From positions 1 to 64,000 of the forward strand of contig NW_027294471.1 in assembly GCF_016086655.4 (NCBI RefSeq): a stretch of DNA of 64,000 nt. The letters are read 5' to 3'. This stretch comes from Lepeophtheirus salmonis. Its lineage: Eukaryota; Arthropoda; Copepoda; Siphonostomatoida; Caligidae. Of the stretch, positions 44,291-56,303 are shown piece after piece; positions within the stretch are counted from its first letter, which is position 1, and each line of letters opens with the position of its first letter. Position numbers and translations under genes: made by a program. Below the pieces are notes generated by a model. That model saw nothing but the letters and a program-made list of their open reading frames with translations. It was not told where the DNA came from and did not search any database.

Positions 44291-44349
44291 ACAGCAACTA
44301 CAAAGTTGTTCTTCGTTGAGGCCATCCACAATTATTAAAATCATCGTGT

Positions 44350-45180
44350 TTCAGGCAATACCATTGACAGAATCTAATAGGAGCACTGCATCATCACTAG
44401 GCGCCACAAGCCACTCAGTGTCATGGTCTGGGTTAGTATTATGTCAGACGGAAAGAAGATGCCTCTTATTTTCATTGAAAAAAACAACAAAAAAAAAAAC
44501 AGCAGCTTCTTTCTGAGCCCACTAAAGTTAAGAAGAAAATCAGATCGAAAATCTTTTTGATTGCTATGATGTTGTTGTGATATTCACTGATGAAGAATTG
44601 TTTCAGACAACACTAAATCAACTCCGAAAGAGACAGAATATTCTCCAGGGTTCCTTCCAACATATTTCCACAAAATAGGACTGTTTGCCACCCCCAAAAA
44701 CCAGATTAAATCATAATGTGGGGTACAGTTGCATCAAATTGGAAGTAATTTCATCGTTTTTATTTCCTTAATTGTGTAAAAATCAATAAAGAAACATACT
44801 TGTACTTCTTAAAGTGCAAGTTACTTCTATAAGACCAAGAAAAGTTTCAGGATTCCTTTATCTGCTTCCAACAAGTATGGGAGCCACCCCGGCTGCCATA
44901 CTTCCAAAATCAACCAGGAATGACGCCCCTCTAATTTTCAGCATTATACTCAAAAGAATTTTGGCCTCCTTTCTTACCTGATCGTAATCCTCTGAACTTT
45001 GAAATGTAGTGGATTATTGAGAGGAAGGCCAATTCTGCCTCAATGACAAATAAATATGAGCTAAAGGCTTCTGTTGAGGCTGTATGGAGGGATATTCAAG
45101 AATAAATAGTCCGTACGAGCTATGTCCTTGCTGTTTAGAAGTTTTTGGTCCTGGTTCGGGCAAATGCCTGTCATTTTGAA
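44350..45180 (+). mobile_element. Tc1/mariner element, scrambled transposase
   Basis: On the + strand: RHKPLSVMVWVSIMSDGKKM then PLIFIEKN (core beta strand), FTDEELFQTT (first-Asp-like motif, but placed after the VMVW motif, out of the usual order), and PDRNPLNFEMWWIIERKANS, KYELKASVEAVWRDIQE (C-terminal region, third acidic residue). Stops and frameshifts separate the parts. The order suggests a rearrangement or two nested copies. Confidence 0.65.
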
Positions 45181-45204
45181 TTAAATTTTAATATATTCTA
45201 ATGT

Positions 45205-45335
45205 TAAATGAAAGTGTGCTCATCAGATTTAGTTAAAAATCTGTAAAAGAAAAAGTAAAAATCCTTGAGATGTCCTCCGAATACAAACACCGTGTGTGTG
45301 ATATTTAGGTCGCACAGTAAGATGATCCCATACTC
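45205..45335 (+). mobile_element. Tc1/mariner 5' fragment
   Basis: AAAGTGTGCTCATCAGATTT and ATCCTTGAGATGTCCTCCGA then ATACAAACA match the fragment at 25455-25545 and would start MSSEYKH. Only the 5' end is present, abutting the transposase remains at 44350-45180. Confidence 0.45.
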
Positions 45336-45435
45336 TGAATTTGTGGTTCATTTTTCAAAAATATTGCTTTAAATGGAAGCCAAGTTTAAGTTTGGGCCAT
45401 AAGTCGCGAATGATCCGGATCTTATATCTAGGAAG

Positions 45436-46500
45436 TTAACTTTTACAATGACAACGTTTTCCGTAGGATAAAAGGGTTTCCTTGATTTGGACTATAACTC
45501 CCCTTGATGGATGTGTTGTTTTGTATTTTGCATTTGAAACTAAGGGTCTCAGGAATTTCGGAAATATATGCTCCATACCAGGTATTTCGTCTACGCGAGT
45601 GTCGACAAGAATAAGCACGTCTTATCTCACATCCTTTAAAACGACATAATTACTTGATAGGGAGTTAAATCTTTCTCGTTTAACAATTTTTAGGTTTAGC
45701 AAGATCTTATTGCAAAATAGTTTATTTTATTATCCTAATTTTTATCACTCATTTCAGTTCAGCAATTTTCTTCCGATTTAAAAAATTAGATGCGCCTCTT
45801 CTTGTCTTTTGTCTATAGCGAATGCACTTTCCATTACTGATTTCCTTTCTGAATTAAGAGCTCCATTTTTTCGTTGTTTTTATTACCTTTAATCTTCAAA
45901 AATATATGAATTATTCCTTCGAAGGGAACTCTTGTGGTTTCTGCAACGCCTAGTTTATCCACTTAGCTTAAATTATTATGGCTTGCTTTGGGATTGTTTC
46001 CTCTTTCAGGGTTTTCTGTAGCTTTTTTCTGGGCTCATGAAGTTGTCTGTTTTCTTTGTACTTACATTTTTTTCAGCCTCTTTGTTCAATTTTCCTTCTT
46101 TCCCTTCCTCTTTTTGGATATTCGATTCCTCCTTTTAATTATTCTTTTTGATTGATTGTGCTTTTGTGGTCGTTGACTTTTTGAGGATTTCTCGATTATT
46201 TTTAATAGATGTTTTATTTTTCTCACATCTAGAGAATGTGTCACCAAACCTGAAGCAGTAGGATCAATGTTGTTTGACTTTGATAAACTTTTATTTATTG
46301 ATTTTATTACTAAAGTGTAGGAGGGGTGTCTTTTTTTTATATTATATCCCCAAATGTCTCATAGGTACAGCAAGTTATGGGCTCAGTATCCTGTTTTTAA
46401 AAGCCAGATTCTCTTGAATACTTTTTTGGTGGATTTCAGATCGCACCAAACCAATGAATCTCATTTTTTCTGTATAGTTTTCTAGGGAAGTAAGGATTTC
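45436..46500 (-). mobile_element. Non-LTR retrotransposon remains (ORF1 zinc knuckle and endonuclease start)
   Basis: Read leftward, 46225-46280 gives YCFRFGDTFSRCEKNKTS, a zinc-knuckle-like motif as in the gag-like first protein of LINEs, followed by a Lys/Asn-rich stretch. Then 45618-45436 gives MLILVDTRVDEIPGMEHIFP and HPSRGVIVQIKETLL, matching the start of the endonuclease domain (the LvDTRlde and SRGV motifs). Order and strand agree with ORF1 then ORF2. The reverse transcriptase is absent, so the copy is truncated and decayed. Confidence 0.55.
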
Positions 46501-46509
46501 TCTAAGAAA

Positions 46510-47260
46510 AGCATTGCCTAGACATCTTAGAACTAAAATGGTTTTATACTGTTTTGTTCAAGGATACTTTTCAAACCAATAATGTCAACAAAAAAATCTT
46601 GTTTAGTGGATATCTGTTGTTATGTTAAAAGTAGACTAAGGCTACTGAATTTAAAAATTGGGTCTAACGAATTTGATAACATTATAATGGCTCTGCTAGG
46701 TCCCATCTTGGCACTGAGATGTGAAATGAATATTATGGGAAGGCAATCTAAGTTTGTTGATGACGATTTCAGCCACATCGTTGTTGATAGTTTTATCGGG
46801 CTCAGGGATAGAACGTTCCAAAATGGAAGTAAAAAAAGTTAAAATTCGATACACTATTCAATATCACTACAACCAAAGTGAAGAAGCGGAGGATATGGGC
46901 AAAAAAAAAATTTAAAAAAAATTGGGCCGTGATTCTGACCATTCCGTTCTGTTAATATGGACGTCGAATATGTCAATAAATAATAAAAATCGTCGAGTTG
47001 GATCGGTATATGACAATTTATTACATATACCAAGAATTGAAAATTTGCCAGAAAACCGTTTGGAGCAATATAAATCAGGCAATCAATCCTAACTATATTA
47101 ATTTTATAGTCTCAAAAGAAGGAAAAAAACGCTCGAAACTTTTTACCTCAACTATTATTTTATAATAATGAAAAAAGTTATATTTTTTGCAAGATATGCG
47201 GAATAATAAATAAATATTTCATAAACCTTATTTGGGTTAGTAAACAATAGATATTATCAT
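46510..47260. other. Intergenic stretch, nothing certain
   Basis: An 86-codon open stretch at 46582-46842 lacks recognised motifs. Nothing else found. Confidence 0.35.
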
Positions 47261-47269
47261 ACAAAATTC

Positions 47270-47385
47270 CAAGGACCGGATTGGTTTCAATGATTGATAG
47301 TCCTAAAGACGGATAGTACCGATCCTAAGTTGGGATTGGACCGAATAAATAAGGAACGACACAACACTTTTTACGATGTTATCTT
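47270..47385. repeat. Partial copy of the GGACCGGTCC MITE family
   Basis: CCAAGGACCGGATTGGTTTC, GTCCTAAAGACGGATAG and GGATTGGACCGAATAAATAAGG resemble the right halves of the elements at 34178 and 63030. Confidence 0.45.
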
Positions 47386-47389
47386 TAGG

Positions 47390-48395
47390 TCACATATCTA
47401 GATCAAAGGACGAAAAAAGGCAAAATCTCTTTACTTAATGAATATATAAACTAACAAAACATTTTTAGTTCTTTTTATAAAGTACATTAGATAGAAAAAA
47501 AATTCCAATAAAAAATGTAAAACGAATTTGTTTCCACAAATGGTTCTATGGAACAAACAAAGAGAAACAAACTAGGAAAATGATGATTTTCTGTTGTTAT
47601 TCTCCTTTTTTGCTCCATAGGGTAGCTTTGAAAAATACTTAATTAGTTTTTTTTATCGGTTAGATTAATGTCTATCATGGTTAATTATTACAAAATAATG
47701 ATTGATGCTGTGTTAAAAATCTTTATTGAAGAAATAAGTAAATTTTGTCTCCTTTCACAACTTTAAACTAGATCTGCTACCTAAAGAAAGTAGGAAAATC
47801 AAAATTTTTGCATAGATTATTTACTTATGACATGATAACTTTTCCGAATTAGTTGAAAAACAAACCCCCCTAATACACACTGCCCATAACTTGCTCACTT
47901 CCCATTTTAAGATATACACAACATATTATCTCAAAATACGAGATTGAACACTATAAAATAACATTATTCAAGTTGCATTTAAAGTATATTGTATCTATTT
48001 GTTAAATATTATGATAAAATAGATATAATTTTTGCTTAGTGTGCTATCATTAAATGCAATTACGACTTGTTATGAGAATTATAGCTCGATTTGGTCATAG
48101 ATTAAAACAAAAACAACGAAAATAATAAAAATTATGTAGAAACAAACGAAATACTCAAATCTGTAGTGTGCATGTTCTAAATAGATACACAACCTATTGA
48201 AAGTAAGTAGTACATAAGGGTATTGACTTTTTTAACAATTGCAAATCTTTGAATCATTTAAAAAAAAAATGAATAAAAAGTTTGAATAACTACTCATTTA
48301 AAAGTAATTTTAGAAAAAAAAGTTACGCATAAAATTATTACAATTTTATGCCATACGCTTATATACTGGGTGCCGAATTGAAAAATAGACATTTT
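47390..48395. other. AT-rich intergenic stretch, nothing recognised
   Basis: No gene, RNA or transposase similarity seen. Confidence 0.4.
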
Positions 48396-48399
48396 GAAT

Positions 48400-48790
48400 C
48401 TAGAATTGTAACAGGTTTAATTTTAGAAACTAAGGGAGCTACATTAACAAAGTTTTTACAGATGTTGGGATATGTGTTGCCATTTCTAATCTTCAATGTA
48501 ACCTCCATCGACTTGGATAATGGATTTGATTCGCCACTGCTGGCTCTGACTTGCGGTAAGAATGTAATTGGGGATCATGGAGTTCTAATGCTCACCAACA
48601 GAAGCCTTGAGTCCTTCAAGAGTTGGTACCTTTATCTGGCAGGCCCTGGCATAGATATACAGCCAGAAGGAAAAGTTGAGCAGGTTGTCTTTTGGCGAAT
48701 ATAGTAGCCACATTGTTTTCAGTTTGAATGGATGGAAGGTTGGTCCCCAAAAAGGACTGTGTAACCTATGCAATGGCCGCCATCTTGTTG
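48400..48790 (-). mobile_element. Tc1/mariner C-terminal fragment
   Basis: On the - strand, SPKDNLLNFSFWLYIYARAC then QIKVPTLEGLKASVGEH corresponds to the SPDLNPLDF.FW..IEARAC..RHPN...LKA motif around the third catalytic residue. Upstream on the - strand only weak traces remain. The fragment at 53340 is another member of the same family. Confidence 0.65.
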
Positions 48791-48899
48791 AAGCTCTTTT
48801 TCTTAAATCAAGTTTCGTATCTCAATTAGCCTATGTTCTATACGAAGTGGAACATTAATCTCGATTCCTTTGTCTCTTTGTGAGGCCATTTTTTGACAT

Positions 48900-50940
48900 A
48901 ATGTGTTATTATTTTTTTTTTTTTGGAGGGGGATGCCAATACAGACAGTTCGACAGCCGGTGGAAATAATTATCAATTCTTTTCATGTGTGTTCATACTC
49001 CTCTCTTTTATAAGTACGATTATTATTAAGTATGGATTATCAAATGACTTAGTATATAGACTCGAACGTATGTACAGGGTTCAGTGTATTGTGCTCTTTG
49101 ATGTAAATCATATAGATATTTTTGATACCATAAATTATAATGTAGTCGTATTTATAAAATATGACAGATGTGTACGAATAACAAAATCAAAGTTCCTGTT
49201 TGTTTTAGGTATTGCTCTCTAATGTATTCAATTTGTATTTTCATTATATGTTAAGATTTGAATTAAATATAAATACTTGAATGCTAAAATGAATTTTGTA
49301 TGTTTTTATTAATGAACTCTCTTAAGACTAAAGTACTCATTAGTCATCCTAACATAAAAGCTTTTTTTCCTCAAACTCTCAGTATGAGTATGCACATGAA
49401 ACCGTAAGCATTTCTTGACAGATCCAGATTTTCTCAAATTCGGGTTGGTTCGGATCTTTAGATGTTAATATTCGAGTAAATTTTATAAAACAAAAAGTTT
49501 GGGATCCAAATCTGAAACCAAAATTAGATGGGTATTTGTCTCAAATTTTTTAGCACTTTACCCGAAGTTTGGACCTAAATAAAAATTAGGATCCGGAATA
49601 AGGTTACATTTCTGCTGCTGATGACTGCTGCCAAAACAATGAATAACTCAAAAAATACAATTGACTATCTAATTACTGTTAGAGCATAATTATTTTTTTA
49701 ATATCATTGAACACGTTGTTACTTTTATTGTATCTTGCAACTTCTTCTCCGAAAAGAAACCGAAAAAGGCCATAAATCAGTTAGTAGTTGGTGAAATCTT
49801 CCAATGATGGAATTATTATTGAATAATAGTTAATAACTGTTCAAAGTTTAATCAGAACTAATTTCTATCTGACCCAATTCAAGTTAGGAACACTGATTAG
49901 AGGGAAAAGAAACAAACATCGACTGCTGACAACCAAATAGAGTGTACCTTTTTGTTTTAGGCAGATAACGTTGTTTGGAAAAATCCTGGGATGCAACTGT
50001 GTATGTAGATATGGTTCCAAGCGCTAATCAAGAGAAATTTATGTAGATGCTATTTTCATAAAAATAATCTATTTTTTTAATAATTAGGATTAAGCATAAA
50101 GGCTTTTTAAGTCGATTGATTTGCCTTTTTTGTTGTTGCTCCCATATTTTAACACTTAAAGACATGAAAGATAAATATAATTTGTTTAATTTTGCGTATT
50201 TAAGTTATTGTTTGGTTGTAGTATGAAACCTTGTAATTAAAAATAAGTTTTGTATCCCCACTCTGTTATGTACATATCCTCAAGATGAGATAATGAGAGT
50301 TCCTTTTTTTTTGTTTCTTAAATTTAATGCAAGTTGTAGATACTTTGAATCATTATTTTTATTGAATAAAATTATGTATATTTTTTGCTTAACCCATGTT
50401 CCAAATACATAACGTTTAAATTAGTTAGTTATACATATGTATTTAGCTTTAGTATTTGGTATAAAAAGACAAGATATCAATGGGTGAACAACAACCTCAC
50501 CTTGAGTTCTGATGGGTTTATAATTGACTACGGCGCTCAATTCATCTTTTGTCATCGTGTCATTGACTATTTGTTCTTCTATTTTTGAGCGTATATTGAT
50601 AAACTTAATGTTTTGTGTTTCTATAAGGTCATTTTAGGTGGGCTTACAAATTGCATACGTATGTTTATTTTTGAGGGCATTAACTCTTCAAAAAGCAGCA
50701 CACATTTCACTTTGACAATGATTTTCATTTTTTTTTTAAACATTCATAGAGACTAAATTTATTATACGAATAAACTGTAGTTTACATGGAATAAGTATTG
50801 TTATTAGTATGACCTTGGTTCATGTCATGATCGTGCTAATGACATTTAGTACAAATAATAATATAGAAAGGACAATATACATTCACGAAGCTTTGCATTT
50901 TTGAGGTTATTGATATCTATTCGTGTTACATTTTTAGTGA
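48900..50940. other. Intergenic stretch, nothing recognised
   Basis: A 99-codon open stretch (48923-49222) and others lack motifs or start context; 49030-49230 shows short similarities with 40060-40430. Confidence 0.35.
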
Positions 50941-50989
50941 GTTTCTAACTCGATAAACAATGGAAGCAATAAGTATTTAATCACTCGCC

Positions 50990-51290
50990 AATTTTGAAAG
51001 TTAACCAACTGGTAGAGATGTTCCATAGGAATGAGATCCGGAGACTGCCTAGGCCAATTTCATGACTTTCAAATGCTCGAGCATCTACTTCGTTGCTTTG
51101 GGTCATTTTCTTGGTGTAAGAAGCATAACACAATTTTTAGTACCCCTGTCCCCTAAAAAAAATTTCGGAGGATAGAACGTAAATCCTCCCTTCAATGCGG
51201 TGAGATCATCCTTTCCCTTAGCAGAGAAGCAACCCCAAAACATGATGTTTCGTTCACCATTCTCGACAGAGGGGATTGTGCTCATGGGAT
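50990..51290 (-). mobile_element. Tc1 transposase fragment (core to catalytic end)
   Basis: On the - strand ENGERNIMFWGCFSAKGKDD then LTALKG is the VMVWGCFS..G motif. Further along are QENDPKQRS (second Asp, frame-shifted) and QSPDLIPMEH, the SPDLNPIE motif with the catalytic Glu preserved. Between these is a deletion of roughly 60 residues relative to full Tc1 proteins. It is decayed. Confidence 0.7.
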
Positions 51291-51299
51291 TATACTAAC

Positions 51300-51765
51300 C
51301 CTATGTTTTTCTAAAACTAAATGTGTACCTAACTGTTAAAATAGACATACATCGGGGCATTCAAGAGCATACGTTTCATGGTCGAGGATTAATGCTTCCC
51401 TCTAAGAAGACTCAAACGTCGCTTCTCTTAGAATTACCGCCAGCTCCTTCGTCTGTGGAGGTTACATTGGAAAATAAATCTTTCTTTTCTGTAAACGAAT
51501 TTTGCCAACAGAAATAATATTTTCTTATATTTTTTTGTAGTAAATTAACAAAAGATCTCATAATCTTATTCAAGCATAAGTTCAAAAACTTGAGAACCCT
51601 GTTTTCGAGCTCAAGCTAATTATTAGGCTTAACTGGACGATGGTATACGAAGCCTCCCAAATATATGTGTTTAAAACCGCTGCTGAAATTGTAGAAAAAA
51701 TTATGGATTTAGAAGATACCTTAAACGCTTTCCAAAAATGCAAGATATTCCAATAAAATAATACA
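51300..51765. other. Intergenic stretch, nothing recognised
   Basis: No recognised feature. Confidence 0.35.
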
Positions 51766-51769
51766 AAAA

Positions 51770-51965
51770 AAATACAAAAATTTGTGAATAGCTATGGATT
51801 TTTGATTTTTTTTTCTAAGAATTTAAGGTTTGATTTTTATTTTCCGAAAAAAATTAATTTTTCTTAATAGGTATAGTAATTTATTGCAAAAAGTTTAATA
51901 TTTGAAATTTAATTTTGGAATTTTTTTCAAAAAATCCCCCCTCCCAAAAAAAAAAAAAAAATATT
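51770..51965. repeat. AT-rich repeat related to the MITE-like interiors
   Basis: GTGAATAGCTATGGATTTTT and A/T runs as in the 17950 and 27500 stretches, ending CCCCCCTCCC and a 17-base poly-A. Confidence 0.45.
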
Positions 51966-52094
51966 TATACAGGGTAAGACAGCAAAACGTGGACACCAGA
52001 GATAGATTTAGAAAATAAATATTATATTTCTCATATTACTACCACTTAAATACGCTCCAGATTACTTAAATACTTCCAAAAAATAAGGCTAATA

Positions 52095-53285
52095 TAGGGT
52101 CTTTCAAGTAAATCTAGACCATCTACTACAGGTAGCTTTAAGCTAGCTGCGCAACTTTTAATTCAAGTCAAGTATTTACGATGGAAGGGACCCGGAGGAA
52201 CACCATCATCTAATTTGCTCTTATGGGACAAAACCCAGCTTACATCAGGAATATCCAAAGAGCACACTCTGTGACGTCTGCATCCGCCAGAACGAGAAAA
52301 TGCATATAAGAGAAATGCTAACAAGTCCCAGAGTGATAAAAAACGTACTCCCAGATTCATTGTAGGCCTGAAACAGCCCTTAAAGATATCTCTTGTCACT
52401 CCCATAACCCTCTTTTCAAAAAAGCGCCAACTATTCAGTGCAAAAGAGTCCAGGACCATAATGACTGACCTGAGGATAAATTCATACCCACTCTACAAAA
52501 GACATATCCTTACAGAAAAAATGAAGGCCAAACAGACTACCCACGGAAGAAAATTGATTAACGATTTGAAGGCGCATGGTAACCTAATTATATTTTATTC
52601 GGATGAGAAACAATTGACTGTTGACAGATCCTACAATATCCAGAATGACAGAGAGATGGCCACTTAGAGAGGTAATGCCCCCCACGTTTTTAAACAAAGT
52701 TTCCAGAAAGTGTCATGACCCTTGAGGTCATGAGGAACAACGGCAGTGTCATTCTCTTCCCATCTTCTTTGTGCCAAAGGAAAGGGTGAGTACCGATTGG
52801 TACTCTGAACTCCTGTCTGACCAAGTGATACCTTGGATGAAAGCTGAGGACAATTGTGTTCAATTTCTGTTTCAACAAGACTCGGCCCCCTCTCACAAGG
52901 CCCGCAAGACCCAAAACTTGTTGAAACAAGAGAAGGTGCTATTACTAGACCCCCAGACCTGGCCCCATTAACTCCCCTGATATAAATTCTATGGATAACT
53001 TCTTTCAGCTGGAGTTAGAGAGGAAGCTTTTTGACAGTTCAAAAAACAGCATCAACTCTTAGAAGGCCTCCCCTATTAAATACTGGGATATAGTCTACTT
53101 CGTAGAAGTGCTCAATGCCTGCAAGTCCTTAGGCCTCGTATCGAGAGAATGATTGACAAAGATAGCGTACAAATTGAATGTATTTATTCTTTGCATTATT
53201 AGAACATGTAAATAAAATTTCAAACCTCTACTTATTTTCCTTCTTGATCAGTTAAAGGTGATCTGGATTTACCTGAACAGCCCTG
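52095..53285 (+). mobile_element. Complete Tc1/mariner element, 1.19 kb, transposase broken
   Basis: The ends TAGGGTCTTTCAAGTAAATC (52095) and, inverted, CAGGGCTGTTCAGGTAAATC (ending 53285) match at most positions and are flanked by TA on both sides (52093-52094, 53286-53287). The + strand carries RHILTEKMKAKQTT, IIFYSDEKQLTVD (first Asp), WYSELLSDQVIPWMKAEDNC, VQFLFQQDSAPSHKARKTQN (second Asp), and after a frameshift NSPDINSMDNFFQLELERKL (third Asp) and VVYFVEVLNACKSL-like C-terminus. At least three frameshifts or stops inactivate it. Confidence 0.88.
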
Positions 53286-53339
53286 TACTTGTATTAGGCA
53301 AAGTACATTTAAATTTACGTACTTCTATCTCAGCTAAAG

Positions 53340-53690
53340 ATACATAAAAAACCAGGGTGTGTTGTTGAAATCTGGACATTCAACAGCTGACAAACTATGC
53401 ATATTGACACCCCCTCAAATCAAAGATTTCACAGTCTTCTTGCATTGCAACATTCAATTCCTGCTGAAAACAATGTGGCCACCATAATCAGCATATGACA
53501 ACTTGCACAACTTTTCCTTCTGCCTGGATGTCTAGGACAGGGCCTGCTAGATAGAGGTACCGACTCTCATAGCACTTGAGGCTCCTGCTGATGAGTATTG
53601 GAACTCCATAAGGCCCTAACACCTGCCCCAGCTTCCTACGGCGTATCAAAGCCATTTTCAAAGTCGATAGAATATATTGAATATTAGAAA
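53340..53690 (+). mobile_element. Tc1/mariner C-terminal fragment
   Basis: The + strand reads MWPP, a stop, SAYDNLHNFSFCLDV, RAC.IEVPTLIALEAPADE and YWNSIRP, in the pattern of the 48400 copy (DNLLNFSFWLYIYARAC). Broken by stops. Confidence 0.6.
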
Positions 53691-53694
53691 TGAC

Positions 53695-54545
53695 AATAGT
53701 TGTGGCAACATTTGTACAAAGTTTAGTTAATGTAGCTCCACTAATTTTTGAAACTAAACTTGTTGAAATCCCAGATTCAAAATGCTTAGTTTTTCACTAT
53801 ACGCCTATATGTATGAGATGGGAAAGAAAGTTATAAAATTTGTATTGATTTATTGTGAAATAATTTGATTTCTAAAGGATACATTTAGTAATTTAGACAA
53901 CTAATACAATTTATAAGATGTCATTATATACAACATTAGAGAATTATTCGAAGTTATCAAGGTTTTCTTTTTTTTTTTCTTATACTTTCTTAACAATGAT
54001 ATAGATGATGATTTGGTTCGGGAAATAAATATGAATAGTTCCAAAGTCCTTTCTTCTACAGCTTTCAAGACTCTCTCAGAATTTTCTAATTATTTTTTTA
54101 CTTATTTCAATGTGGAATGAGCACGTGTTTTTCGTAAGGATTTCTAGAAAAAAAGCAGAGGAGGTTGTTAATGATGGATACATGAAATAAATATATCACA
54201 TATTGTGTATACATATATTAAATAAACATATTTTGAATTTGCTATAATATATTCTCAGGGTGGGGGCGAAGAGATACTATGTCTAGAATTTGCAAAATGC
54301 ATCTTATCAAAAGTACACTAATACATGATTAAAAGCCGTTCTTTTTCTTTTCTCTTTGCAAAAAAAAAAATAGATGCTGTCCTAAAATGACAGATTTAAT
54401 GTCCATTTTTATTTTTGTGTGTGTGATGCTTTTAGATTTTTTAATTTTCACTTGTTTTTTGGGTGTTGAGCTTGCATTAAAAATTTGTTTGAGTAGAAAT
54501 GGGGAAATGAATAATGGCTCCTAGCAATTAAATAAAAAAAAAAAA
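53695..54545. other. Intergenic stretch downstream of the TRAF-type gene
   Basis: AT-rich, no recognised feature. Confidence 0.4.
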
Positions 54546-54552
54546 AAATCAA

Positions 54553-54558
54553 TTTATT
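54553..54558 (-). terminator. Polyadenylation signal of the TRAF-type gene (AATAAA on - strand)
   Basis: TTTATT on the + strand, about 55 bases beyond the stop codon at 54614-54616. Confidence 0.45.
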
Positions 54559-54613
54559 TAATCGATCATATACATAATATCAAAAATAATCTTTCAATTC
54601 CGTTTGTATGAAG

Positions 54614-56303
54614 TTATTGATTGACCATTACCTTTTTTGGCGATATTCCAAACGGAGCGACAGAAAAATCTGTTGAAAGCTTGGATAGACTGCTTTCCAT
54701 TAGTGCATATGCTTTTGCACACTCTGCAGCTAAATCCTGTGCTAATCCTTGTACGGTCTTTGAGTCCAAGGAATTTCTTTTGGATCCTGCCTTAGAGCCT
54801 GATTTTGAACCAGCTCGAGAGCCTGTTTTGGAGCCCCCGTTCTTTTGTCGAAGCTCAATTTCGTTTGTGACGTCTTTAAGGGTTTGTGCTACTGAGGTTT
54901 GTGGGTCAAGAGAAGGTGGGGGAAGGGTTAGTTCCTTCGTGGGAGGTGTGGGTGGGGATTGTGACAATGAAGTTTGAGCTTTGTTGCTATGTGAAATCGT
55001 AGTAGATATGGTAGTTGAATTGGGAGAGAGAGGGATTTCATTTTTACTAGAGGGCCCTACTAAATTGAGAGTAATGGAAGAGGAATTGAGAGGCTTTGAA
55101 TTTTGAGAGCTTTCAGATGAGGAAAGGTAGAGGGGATGAACATCTGGCTTTTTCATTGGTGAAGGAGGATAACTATATATTTCTTCATCTATGCGATGAG
55201 AGTAAGAAACGACTGGAGACAAATGTACTTCCTTTTGAAGAGAATCTCTTCGAGGAGGAACGGGTGGAGCCTTAGATTCTTCTTTTTCATTATCATATTT
55301 CATGGGAAACAAGGATGAGGTTGGAGTAGGATCCAAAACAAAGTCTTTTTTCAATGAGTGACGAATTTGTAAGCATTGCTCCTGTTCTTTTTTGCTGCTG
55401 CTCCACTTCGAGTAATTTTAATTTATCGTTGATTTCGTCAAACAGATTCAGATGTGGAGAAGGCTCCTTTTTCTTTTCTCGCTCAATGGATCTTTCCATT
55501 GCTATTCTTTTTTCTTCGTTCCCCGCATTCTCAGTAACTTGAGAGTGTGGGGGAGTATCGTTGATGACTACAGGCTTCTCTCCAGTGAAAGAAACATTTC
55601 TTTTGACTTTAGGAGAATTCTTATGATGGGAGCTATTCTCTGAGTCTCTGCGAACTATACTTGACCTATATTCTGTACTAGATGAAGACGAGGAAGGAAA
55701 ACGAAAGGGATCACTGTTGTTGCTATTGTTGTTACTGGCACTACTGTTGGAACGAGGATTAGGGCTGACGGGAGTTGTTGGCGTAGCACCAGAGGCAGTC
55801 TGAATACAAGGATTTTAAGAACAGCAAAATTAAAAACAAAGGGAATTTACCTGCATAGCCAATAAAGTCGGTAGTGCAAAACTATTGTCGCTGGTTCTCG
55901 TATATGATGATTCTGTTATAGAATTTCGTCTACTACGTCGTCCGCCATAGGTTATCTCATCCAAACCTTGACTAATACTAGAATAAATAGCAAAGCCTGA
56001 ATAACCATCAAAAATGGAAGCTCGTCTAATTGATGAGGCAGATGGGGAGGTGTAATCATATGAACTTCTTTGAGACAAATAGTTTCTTGAAAAAGAGCTT
56101 TGACGAGTTAAACTCTCTCCACGCCTTTGTCGACTAGAAGTAGTGAACGAACCTTGACGGGACAAACTCCCGCCTAAGGGACGGAGTTGTCGATCCTCAG
56201 TGCAAGCTCTACCTTCTCGATTAATAGATGATGAAGGACTTAGATAGCTGCTTGCTCTTCTTGATGGAAATTTGGAGGGATGAGGATTCTGATCGCAGGA
56301 CAT
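54614..56303 (-). CDS. Ser/Pro-rich tail exons of the TRAF-type protein
   Basis: Exon 55851-56303 opens with MSCDQNPHPSKFPSRRASSY and carries many R-R-x-S and S-R-Q-x-S motifs (likely basophilic kinase sites). Exon 54614-55799 has Asn/Ser runs and KNSPKVKRNVSFTG, then a short coiled-coil (EINDKLKLLEVEQQQ, continuing after the frameshift as EQEQCLQIRHSLKKD). It goes on with APPVPPRRDS (SH3 ligand), YSYPPSPMKKP, a GSK/GSR tandem segment and a conserved-looking end, KAYALMESSLSKLSTDFSV then APFGISPKKVMVNQ. No enzymatic domain is visible. Confidence 0.8.

Noticed and set aside
46582..46842. 86-codon + strand frame next to the LINE remains
   Set aside because: No motif; the LINE lies on the other strand, so it is not its product.
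54621..54977. 118-codon + strand frame opposite the TRAF-type tail
   Set aside because: Shadow of the - strand coding region, which continues in phase from spliced exons.
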